Source: Ustulina deusta
Taxonomy: Eukaryota; Ascomycota; Sordariomycetes; Xylariales; Xylariaceae
Direction: 5' to 3'
Assembly: GCA_023159155.1 (NCBI GenBank)
Contig: JAJNNX010000001.1
Location: 2,108,001-2,172,000 of the forward strand
Length of the DNA: 64,000 nt
Shown here: positions 50,829-61,086 of the stretch, one piece after another
Position numbering within the stretch: position 1 is the first letter of the stretch
Layout of the letters: each line of letters starts with the position of its first letter
Position numbers and translations under genes: made by a program
The notes under the pieces: model-generated
The model's input: the letters and a program-made list of their open reading frames with translations, nothing else
Databases searched by the model: none
Told to the model about the DNA's origin: nothing

Positions 50829-51877
50829 ATGGGGTTCTCTAGTGCATTCCGGTACTCGTATCTTGCTTCTCAAGGCACATCCTCCGAGTCTGTAGAAGAG
50901 CAGCATCTCGTTCACCAGCACGACCACTCCGAAAAGACAGGAGCCCAGCTTCCCGAATCACGGTACCACTTTTATCTCCTTCGTTTTTTCCCTGTCTTCC
51001 CATGGATTCTAGCTGTCGTGAGTACTGGATTGCTCCTATACAGCGTCTTAAGAGTTCCAAACGAGCTCACATGTACACGACTTCTCAACCCATACTGTTA
51101 GTATTGCACTGCCTGTCGAGCTTTCTCAGTGCTGACGTTCCAAGCAGCACCAGCCATCGAGGACGACATCGTCGAGTATTACGACACCAACTTTGAGAAC
51201 GAATTTGCGCACAAGACGAAGTATAGGGGGCCGCCAACTCCGGAAATAGAGGCGGCGTGGGATCGAATTTGGAACTGTATGTTGGCCCGCTTTTTCACAG
51301 ATAGATAATGAATGAGCCAACAGGTTCATGAGCCAGTTGGCGGCATAGAAGTGCCACTCGACGGTCCAGCCCGACTAGGAAAAGCGTCCAAAAGTTTCGT
51401 CCACGTCGACTGGGACGAAGCCCGAGGATACAGCGGCATGTTGGAGGTTTTCCATCAACTGCACTGCTTGGTACGTGATGCGGATATTGCCCGCCGCTCT
51501 GCACATAAACGCCCGTCTGCTAACATCTCGACGACAAGAACTTAATTCGGCAATATACTTGGAAGGATTACTACAACGACAACCTACGCGAGTGGCTCGA
51601 AGAAGGTGACAATCATCTGTTCGTCGATTTGAACGTATCGAGCCACGCCTCTGTGGGCGACCGCATGCATGTAGACCACTGCATCGAGACATTGCGCTTG
51701 CAACTCATGTGCAATGCCGATTTGACGCCGATGCTGGTGCTGAAGGATGACAGTGTTGCTATCGGAACCAAGGCGGACTTCGATGTCCACCACAAGTGCC
51801 GACGCTGGGATAATGTTGTCGCGTGGCAGCGCATTCATACAACTGACAAGGAAGCCAGCGGGCTAAGGCCGTCGTAA
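50829..51877 (+). CDS. UstYa/DUF3328 family protein (about 294 aa, 4 exons) with a reading-frame conflict at intron 2
   Basis: UstYa-family proteins catalyse oxidative cyclisation or hydroxylation in fungal RiPP and other pathways. Exons by splice signals: 50829-51096, 51148-51276, 51324-51470, 51539-51877. Introns 1 and 3 are clean (GTTAGT/CTGAC/CAG; GTACGT/GCTAAC/AAG) and keep frame. Intron 2 has a good donor (GTATGT, 51277) and acceptor (CAACAG, 51323), but joining them shifts the frame by one base and meets a stop. Family features all present: cytoplasmic N-terminus, membrane helix (residues 54-75), NPYSPAIED..YxxxxF, YRGPPTPEIEAAW, and both copper-ligand-type motifs HQLHCL (51453-51470) and HVDHCIETLR (51668-51697). 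The downstream exons lack other damage. Either the gene is freshly frameshifted, an unusual splice is used, or there is an assembly error. It is divergent from the precursor gene. Confidence 0.85.
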
Positions 51878-52860
51878 TCCAAAGCCCCCCTCCCCAAATG
51901 CAATCGGCCTATTGGTTTCCTGTCAGGGGCTAGGATCGCGTGAGGATAGAAGCTACCTCTGTGGGCTTGTACGATAGGATAGACTACATAACGGCCTGAT
52001 TCCGCCCTCCCCCAAAATACTGGGAGAGGAACCACGAATCAGTGATATTGAGCTGTTACCCCTACACTTCAACCTACCACTGACCTGCCTGTGACCTACC
52101 TTCACTCTGGGACCACGACTCCTGACATTTCCCACGCGGTCATTTTGTGTTTTTATATTCATGTCCTGATAACTTAAAGTTGTATGGGAATTCGCTGTAA
52201 TTTTGTATTTATCACCAGTGTAAGGACAGCTTCTTTAAGTTGAACGGGGCAATAACGACACTTTTTGCGACATCGACCCTAGGTCCTTTTTTCTTCTTTT
52301 TTTCTTTAGCCACAGTATATTTATGCAAATCTAACCTAGCCACACCTATTACTCTGTTACAATACGAGGAGGCGGTTTAAAGATACATGTTTGCTATGAT
52401 GCACAAGCTAATTTGTAACCTTCACACATGTAGGTTAGATACTACAAGAATTAGGCCATAAACCACTTGCAGAAAAAACACCCAAGCCGTGCCGACACCA
52501 ACTAGTCTAGGCAAGTATCTACCTACTATCCACAAAGGGCTTAATATATGCTGATATTACTTTAGTAAGTCCAATCACCGTCACAGTATCACGCTGAAGG
52601 GACCAGGCTTTAGAACACCGAGCTGAGTCGGAAATGCCAGGTCTCTACACACCAGTTGGCAACTGTTCTGGACTTCGCTTGATTTCATTACATTCCTTTG
52701 CATGTCTCGGACTGACGTACGTAAACTATTCTTGTCCACACCAAAATCGCCCAGACCTGGAAACTAGAATGGCCCTACAGCGTATACTCCGTAATTATGA
52801 CACCCCAAAAGGGAGGCCATGGGAGATTCTCTGCGGAACACGACTGAGATAAAGCGTGTT
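51878..52860. other. Intergenic region, 1.0 kb
   Basis: 3' flanks of the UstYa gene and of the ATPase pseudogene. Short frames only; nothing recognised. Composition is ordinary. Confidence 0.45.
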
Positions 52861-54007
52861 CTAATTGGATGGAAGATGCGGCCCTTGACCTCCCACCGGC
52901 GGATCCTGTTGCACGGCCTGCCCGTGTGCGTACCACTGGGAATAAGGATCTTGTCCCCATGCTGCCGTTGGGGGCGGAGCATTGCGGGAAGGCTCAGGAG
53001 GCGGCGGGGCTCCGTATCCAGGCTGTACATTATATCCGTAAGTGTCGCGTAGGAGTGGGTATGAGCCCTATATACCGTTAATACCCTCACGGGATTAACG
53101 GCGTCGTTTTTCCGTGACAGTAAGGGTATGGATAATTCGGCGGCAACGGCGGGAACTGTGCTGGACCTTGGGGGTTGGCACCCACAGGTAGCGGTGCTGC
53201 GGCTGCTGCCTGTGGAGTAGAAGTCGGCGCCATCGGTCGTGCAAAAGGTTGCGTTGCCTGAGGCGAAGGCTGCATGTGCTGCCCCGGCTGCAGGCTTGTC
53301 TTCGGCACGGCCTTGCGGCATTTTCCTTTTCTCCCATCATTTTCCTCCTCCAATGCGCGAATCAGGATCTACTTCACCTAAGTCTCTGAGTCTTTGCCAC
53401 GTACTCTGTTAAGGTACTTTATAAACTCCAAGTAGGCATTCGAGACCGTTTCCAAGTTGCTCTTCGCTCACACTATAGTGGCGTTCGCGTCCACAGCTCT
53501 CTCGTAACTAGATCCTTGGGCACGGTACTCAGCCAAAGACAGTGCGGTCTGGCAAGCGTTGCGAATTTGCCTGCCATTCAACTGTTCGTGCGGGTGGTCG
53601 TTGAAGTAGGTTCTGGCAAACTCGAGGATTTCGTCCTCCCCAATCTAGATGCTTCATTGCTTCGATCCGAAGCGCTCATTAATCAAGCCAATATTGAGCC
53701 TAAAAAATGCCTCAGTAGCGGCCATGTCGACTTGTGGATAGTAGAGGCTGATGTAAATCCGGGAGGCAAATGCCTCATCGAAATCTCTGACTTGATTGGT
53801 TGTGAGGAATAAAATTCCGGCATAATATTCCAGGACGCGCAGGAAGACTGCTGTTGTCAGCATCTGTGTACGCTGGGACGTACGCCTAACAAACCTGATA
53901 CTAGGCCGTTTCGCTTGAGGTCCATCTTGGAATGAGTAAGCTAACACCCCCCCTTGCGAACCACCCCATCGCGACCCAGCTAAAAACGCGCTACTGACCC
54001 CAACCAC
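52861..54007 (-). pseudogene. AAA+ ATPase, 3' fragment with several in-frame stops
   Basis: C-terminal part of a large fungal AAA-family ATPase. The minus-strand frame has VFLRVLEYYAGILFLTTN (sensor 1), then DFDEAFASRI (arginine-finger region), ISLYYPQVD, GEDEILEFARTYFNDHP, QLNGRQIRNACQTALSLAEY (lid) and TVSNAYLEFIKYL. A Pro/Gln-rich tail ends at TAG (52861-52863). A small intron at 53894-53851 (GTTTGT..CAG) is retained. The frame is broken by TGA at 53654, TAG at 53645, TGA at 53468, TAG at 53378 and TAG at 53369; all could be single C-to-T or G-to-A changes. Walker A and B regions are missing because the gene runs into AT-rich DNA at about 54010. It is non-functional. Confidence 0.88.
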
Positions 54008-54011
54008 CTCA

Positions 54012-55429
54012 ATTAAAAATTGTTAAATAACGCAACCGCGTTCAGTTCTTATGTTCTCTTTTTACCTTTATTTTCTTTAGAATTAATTTCTTTTTATTAT
54101 AATACTTTTATATAGCAACTAATAATATGCGGCAGCTATAGTTTGTACTGTTTAATTTAGTACTTTGCAAAAATAAATAATTATTTAATAAAATATTAAC
54201 TAGTTATATATATACTGCTGCTTTAATAACATTTTAACTAAAAAATATTTATATTAATATTTTTAGATCTTATTTATATATTTTAAAACTAAACTAGCTA
54301 ATTAAGCTATAAGTTAAGCTAAGTTAAACTTTATATTTTTAATAGTTAAATTTAAATATATAGCTAAATATATACTATTAGTTTTTAGAAACCTTAAAAT
54401 ATTTAAAAAGTTATAATATATATATATATTTTTTTATAATCTTGAGCTAAAAACTGCTAGATTAATATTTATTAGCTATTTATATATTAATAAAGCAACT
54501 ATAGCTAATATTAAACTATTTTTTAAATATTTTAAAACTTTTAAACTAGCAAATATATTTTTAGAACAATTTTTTAATATTAATAAAATAAGTATTAGCT
54601 AAAGTATGAAAAAAAGTTTTTAAGTTATTTATAAAGCTTTAATATATATAGTTTTAAAAAAAATATTAAAATAAATAAATAAATAATATTTTTTAAATAT
54701 ATTAGTAATAAAAATATTGTTTTATTACTATTGCTTATTTTTAAAAAATTTAATATTTAAAATTAATAGTTTTTAAATATAAATTATAATTTATTTAAAA
54801 ACTAGTAGTTTAAAACTTTATTTAATAAATAGATCTATAATTTTATTATTATTAATTAGCTTATTAATATTTTTATTTTGTTTATTTAAAGCTATTTTAA
54901 TAATATATAAGTTATACTAATATATAATAGCTATAACTTATATATAAATAATAATTTTTATAGCTTTATTCTTTATAAACTATATTATAGCTATATGATA
55001 TAAGTATTAAATATTAAAGTTTTTAGTTTATTATATAAAAAAAATTAAAAATAAAATTAAAAAAATATTTAAAAGCTGCTTTAGCGTTATATTTTTAAAA
55101 AAAAATATAATTATAATATATAAATAGGCTTATAATACTATTTTATTACTAAAAACTATTAAAAAAATATAAATAATAGCTAAAATATAGCTAAAAAATA
55201 TTTAATTACTATTATTTTTAAAATATATTATATTTAAAAATAAAAATATTGCTTATAAAGTTTAACTAATACTTATATTAACTAATTAATTTAAAATATT
55301 TAAATATTAGTTTAAACTAAGCTAAATAAAAATTGTAATATTTATAAAAAACTAAAATTTATAATATATAATTCGGAAATTAGCTAGGTATTAATTTTTT
55401 TTTAATAACCTATTACAAAAGCTATTTTT
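54012..55429. other. AT-rich degraded repeat DNA, family not identified
   Basis: Starts abruptly after the ATPase fragment. No readable coding stretch, LTR or shared repeat. It separates the island from the inverted gypsy copy. Confidence 0.5.
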
Positions 55430-55494
55430 TGTTACAATTAGTCGAGTAAAGCTTCTATAGCTAGTTTATTAATACTATGGACAAAGACTCTAAG

Positions 55495-55528
<34 letters not shown>

Positions 55529-55669
55529 AAAATTTATAAGGTAGGTAGATATAAACTCTGTATGTATAGCTGCAGAGTTATAGGTTAGTCTATACGTAGA
55601 TTTTTTATTTTATTGCTATATAGGTCTGGAGTTCTTATAAGTTTTGCTAAAACTGTACTAACTATTATA
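55430..55669 (-). repeat. Inverted LTR of the same gypsy family as 31028-37198
   Basis: Reverse complement matches the 247-bp LTRs: CTGTACTAACTATTATA corresponds to the LTR start and TGTTACAATTAGTCGAG to its end, with CTCTGCAGCTATA and TATTAATAAACTAGC blocks between. An A-run near 55499-55526 replaces the pyrimidine-rich tract of the other copies. More mutated than 36952-37198. Confidence 0.85.
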
Positions 55670-57270
55670 TTTTTTTTTTTAAAACTAAAAGTTTAAATAT
55701 AGTTTTAACTCAAAGTTATTAATAATATTAAGTTTATATAGTTTTTTTATATTATATTGTTTTATTATTATTTTTATAATTATTTATAAATTTATTAACT
55801 ATTATTATATATATTTATTTTTATAATCTTATAAAAAGTTTAAAAGTTTTTTTATAAGTTTTATAAAATTAGTTAAGCTTAATTAGTATATTTTTAAAAT
55901 TTTAGGCTATATATTAAGTATTATTAGGATTATAGTTTTTTTAAGCAACCTAGTATTATAGCTTTTTGTTTTTTTTATATATTTTTAATTGTTTAATTTA
56001 ATTAATTTTAAATTTTGTTTTATTATTAATATTTTTAGCTAAAAATAATAATTAAATTTATTAAAATAAAAAATTATTGCTTATTTTTTATAATTAGTTA
56101 ATATAAAATAAGTTTTTTATTTTATAAAAGTTAAACAAGTTAAAAATATAGCTAAATTTTTATTTTTTTAAGATTTTAAAAAGTCTAACTAACTAAAAGT
56201 TTAATTTAATAGTTAGTATTTATATTATAAAGCTTTTTTTTATTAAAAAGATTTTATTTTTTATTTTAAAATTTATTAGGCGTTTTTTTTTTGTTAGTTT
56301 ATAGTTTGTATTATTTTTATGTAAGGGTTATTATATTATATATTATTTTTTGAACGTTTTAGGTTTAATAGACTAGTTTGAGCGTTTGCTGCTTAGCATT
56401 AAAATTTGCAATAGTTTTATTAATATTTATTATTAAAAGGTTTTATGTTTTAATTTTTATTGTTATTTTTAATAATAATATATTAATTAATAAATATTAT
56501 AAAAAATTATATATAAAGTTTAAAGCAAGGAAATAAATATTTTAATTGTTTTAATATTTATTAATATAAAAATAAAATTATTAATCTAATTTTTAATTAA
56601 TTAATTTTATTGCTTTTTAGGTTTAAAAATAATAAATATTACTAAAATAATGCTTAGTGCTTATAAAACTATTAATTATTACTATAAATTTAAAAATAAA
56701 CAATTTTATATTATTTAATATTTATATATCTAGTATATTAAAAAATCTATATAAATTTTTATAGTATTATATAGCTAGTAACTTTATAATATTTATTTTT
56801 TTGCTAAATAAAGTTATAATTAGATAGCTAAACTTGTTTATAAATATCTATATATAGTTATAATTTTATTAGTTAGATAATATATTTTTGCTATTTATTA
56901 TTATATATTACTATATTGCAACTAGTATAAATAATAAATAAAAAAAGCTAGAAGTTTTGTTTTATAGTATTTTGTTTTTTTTATAGTTATAATAATTATA
57001 TATATATTATTTATAATTATATTTTAAATAAAACTAATAATATTTTTATTTTAATATTTTAATTGTTTTGTATTACTTTTGGTATATAGTAATTAAAAAT
57101 ATATAAACTTTTGAAATTAAAGCTATATAAAAAAAAATAGTCCTATTCAAGGTAACCTTAGGTATATATAGCTTTTTATTTTTATTTTTTAGATCTTATA
57201 ACTAGTTTTTTTATTTAATTAAGTTTATTAGGTTAGTTTTTAAAAAAATATTAGGTAAAAGGTCTATAGT
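55670..57270 (-). mobile_element. Ty3/gypsy chromovirus copy 2, inverted and truncated (integrase to LTR)
   Basis: Minus-strand sequence is collinear with 35330-36950 of the first copy. Integrase residues around NQKLDQ..FYINKY..NNxNIYF lie at about 56510-56670, and the ATATACC(A)AA block at 57060-57090 matches 35545. Homology ends at about 57270, where an LTR of another element begins, so RT and gag are absent. Confidence 0.8.
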
Positions 57271-57514
57271 TGTCGGATTTAGTGTTATAGAGCGTACCGC
57301 ATATATATCTTTAGATCGCCTTGTCTATTATTGTTTTTTGTAAGTCTTATTTTTCCTTTGTAAGATATTTATTTATAAGCTTGCTAGTAAGTATGGCTAG
57401 GCCACACTTACTAAGCTACGTTATTAAGCTATAACACTTATATAACTAAATAATCCTGCTATCTATACTTAATTAGTTTTTTTTATAGCTACTAGCTATA
57501 GGCTAAATCTAACA
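57271..57514 (-). repeat. LTR of a minus-strand copia-type element
   Basis: 244 bp with complementary ends: TGTCGGATTTAG at left and CTAAATCTAACA at right, that is TG...CA in either sense. On the minus strand a purine-rich AAAGGGGTA tract precedes TGTTAGATTTAG, as a polypurine tract precedes a 3' LTR. No second copy in the window. Confidence 0.65.
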
Positions 57515-58204
57515 TACCCCTTTAAGAAAAATTACTCTAGTGACTCTTTTTATATATATATTACTATAGCTATAAAAGTAGTTATAAGTGAGTGTTAAGG
57601 CATAGATAGTATATAAGTAACTAGTATAGCATACAAATGATTACGTAGGCTAGTTCTGAGTGTTATACATATTACTATGCAACTATTTGAAATATAGCAT
57701 GGCAAGCTCGGTAGGCAAGAACATTTATAGGAAGGTGCGCTTATAAGTACAGTATACACAAGCTTACTTCTAGTATTACTAGAGTTTTTTTTTTTATTTT
57801 TTTTTTTTTCTAGCTTTTATAAAATTTTCGTAGTAAGTTCTTAGAACTAAAATATTAAACACTTTACCCTTTTGCAATAAGATCTATACTAATCTTTTTT
57901 TTAGTTTTAATTATAAAATTATTTTTTGCTAATATATTACTAACTATTAAAGAAAAAAGGGTATTTTTATTATAAGTTTTAAAAAAACTTTAAATTATTT
58001 AGTAAAAAGCTCGCTAATATATATAAAAAAAACTATTATAATATTTCTTTTGCTTTTTTTTTGCTTAAATTATAGTAGCTAGCGCTTTTAACTAGGCTAG
58101 AACTTATAAATATAATATATAACCGTTTTTTAAATTAATAATTAATAGGCTTATTGTTAGTTCAAAGTTATTATTATTAAATAGTAATAATATTTTTGTA
58201 TATT

Positions 58205-58470
58205 TTTTGCTTTGCTTTTTATTTGTTATAGAGCTTCCGGCGTATTGTATTTTTACTATTGCTACTACTACTACTACTCCTTTAACGCCTTTCCGCCGAG
58301 CTCCCTTTGCTACTACTATTACCCCTAGGATGGCTAGTTTTTTACTAGCTTCGCCTAGCACCTACTATTTGGCTTTTAGCCGGGTTATTCCAGTTATACC
58401 TATACTACTGCCAGTTCTGCCTAGTCAAACTTCTGGTGGCTGGGGTACTACGCTTACTACTATTGCTTTT
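58205..58470. other. GC-richer, weakly mutated patch with TAC trinucleotide runs
   Basis: Composition is clearly higher in G+C than the surroundings. It includes a run of CTACTACTACTACT (58262-58277) and open frames on both strands (97 and 85 codons) with low-complexity Thr/Ser or Val/Ala products. No family recognised; I do not call a gene. Confidence 0.4.
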
Positions 58471-60750
58471 TATAGTTATAGCTATATTTTACTTTTATAG
58501 CAAGCCAGTTCCTATTTATAGCTAATATTTTTAAGGATTTTTCAAAAGATACTATATTTGTAGTATACCTATAATACTTTTTAAAGTTATTTAGATAGCA
58601 ACTATATTAAAACACTTAGTAATAAGTTGTAATACTTATAGTATGCCTTTAGATATATATATAAGCTTTTATAAGTAAGCTTTTTAATAATTAATAATAA
58701 GTACTAATTATAAATAGCCCTACTAATATTAAGCTTTATATTTGTTATTTCTAGGATGCTCTTATAAAGAGCGCTAATAACGCTACTATTTAAGCTCTAT
58801 AGATTATGGTCCGTACTATACTATCCCTTTATTGCTTAAAAGAAGAAAAGAAAAAATAAATGTTTTTTTTTTTTTTTATAAGCTTTTCGCCATTCTATAG
58901 CAGGATCGGTGCCTTCTAGGGTAGTTAAGTTTTTATATTATTAGCTCTAGGGCCCTTTAAACATATAAAAACACTTTGTAATTTTTTTATTAATATATTA
59001 TAAATTTATAATTTATATTTAAATAATATTTAAATATTTTATTTTATAGATTTCCTTTTAAGTAGTAAATTCTTAATTTTTTTTTAAAAGACTAATACGT
59101 TTTACTAAGCTTTTTGGTTATGTTTAGAAAGCTTATATAATTTGAGCTATTTTAAAAAAGTTGTTTATTTTAGTATAGGTAAAGCTTTTATAAGTCTGTT
59201 AATAATTATATTGTTAGTAAGTATATATTTTATTATAATAGTTTTATTTTTAATTTTTTAGCGTAACTAGTGGTTATAAATATTAATATATTGTAGTTTA
59301 GTGTATAATAAGGCTACTTTTTTTATAATAAGCCTTATAGTTTGCTAATTATTATATTATATTTATATTTACTAATTCTATAGTACTACTCCAAGCTTAT
59401 TAATAAGCCGGTTAATAAATATTGCTTTTTTAGCTGCTTGGGCTAAAACTAGAAGCTTTGCTTTAGTTGTGGATGTAGTGACTATATCTTGTTTATTGGC
59501 TTACTAGTAGATTATTCCTTTAAAAAGCTTTATAATATAGGCTTAGGAGCTTTTTTAATTAAGGGTATTATTTATAAAAAAAATATTATTAGCTACTATA
59601 AAGTTATTTTTATTTTTAAATTGTAATGCGTAGTATTATATAAAAAGTAGGTATAATAAAAGCCTATTAGTAGCCTAGTAGTACTCGGGGAAAAGATTAT
59701 AGTTAAATTATGTAAGCTTAAAGACTTTAAATATTATATTTAGACATATTATTACTATAGCATATAAGATCAACTTTATTTTTTATTAGTAGCGCTTGAT
59801 ACTAGCAAATATAAAGATCTTTTTATATAAAAAAAACTTTTAAGCTTTTATTAAAGTAGTTATATAAGCTATAGCTATAATATTTTGTAGCTTAGCAATC
59901 TTTTTGATATAGAAGGCCTATAAAAGCTAAAGAAAGCTTTTTTCTTTGTTTCTGATTACTTTAACGCTTAGGAACTATTATAGGTTTTTACCCCTAGTAA
60001 GGTTATAGCATATTTTAAGTGCGGCAATTGTTTTATTTATGGTTTTTTAGCTTTTTTGCTTATATATTATAACTATATTATTAATATATATAAATAGGAG
60101 TATATTTTTTAAGGAGTAGTAGCAGGGTTTATGGGGTATTGGTTTAAAGCCTATTTTTTATAGTGACTTGGTAAGCTCTTTTTATTATAGCAAGGGAGAC
60201 TTTCGGAGCTTGTATAAGGCTTACAGTAGTTTAACTATAATATTTGGCTTTTAGTAGCCTAGAGGTATATATATATAGATCTCTTTATTTAATTTAGTAT
60301 TTATAAAAGTATTTATAATGTTATATTGCTTAAGTTCTAAGTTAAACTTAGTAGCAATAGCTATTAATGTCCTAAAAGATTTTTTTGCTAGTATACTAGT
60401 ATAGGTATCTTTTTGGTTATTATTTGGCTGCTGATTTTTTTATACTATTAGACAAGCTTTGCATTTTTTATAATACTTATATTTATTAAACTTATAAACA
60501 TAAACCTATATATAGTCTAAAATGATCTTTTTTTATAAGGAGCTTTTAGGTATTTCTTTTTAAGTACTTATTTTTTTATAGCTTTATAAATAAATAAGTT
60601 CTGCTTATTTAAAGTAATCTCTTAACAAGTAGTTTATAAAATCTTTATACTACTTTAATAATTATAATAGATTTTGTTAGTATATCTTTTTTTTTTAGTT
60701 TAAAAAAGTTTATAATTAAACTTTTAAATAATTAGTATTTAACTTAAAAG

Positions 60751-61086
60751 CTTTTTTTTTTTTACTAGTAGAGCTTTTAATAAAATTTATTAGCTATAAT
60801 TAGTTGTATAATAACTAATAAGTTTTTCTAGGGGCTTTTTTTTTTTTATTAATAAAGCTTTTAATAGGATTTAGTAGCTATAATCAGGTATATAATAAAT
60901 AATAGGCTTTTTTAAAGGCTTTTTCTTTTTTATTAGCAAAGCTTTTAATAAGATTTAATAGCTATAATTAGTTGCGTAGTAATTAATAAGCTTTTCTAGA
61001 GGCTTTTTTTTTTTTACTAATAGAGCTTTTAATAATATTTAACAGCTATAATTAGTTATAGTAGATTTTTAAAAAACTTTTTAATA
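60751..61086. repeat. Minisatellite, four copies of 84 bp
   Basis: AGAGCTTTTAATA-type anchors fall at 60772, 60856, 60940 and 61024, exactly 84 bp apart. Each unit has a T-run, TA(C/T)TA(G/A)(T/C)A, AGCTTTTAATA, TAGCTATAATTAG and TCTAGAGGC-like blocks. The period is 28 codons. It lies inside the copia remnant; the last unit decays at its end. Confidence 0.85.

Noticed and set aside
52764..53321. 185-codon minus-strand frame
   Set aside because: Alternate frame over the Pro/Gln-rich tail of the ATPase pseudogene, which reads better in the other frame.
58207..58500. 97-codon plus-strand frame with Thr/Pro-rich product
   Set aside because: Driven by a TAC trinucleotide run; an equally long frame exists on the other strand; no family resemblance.
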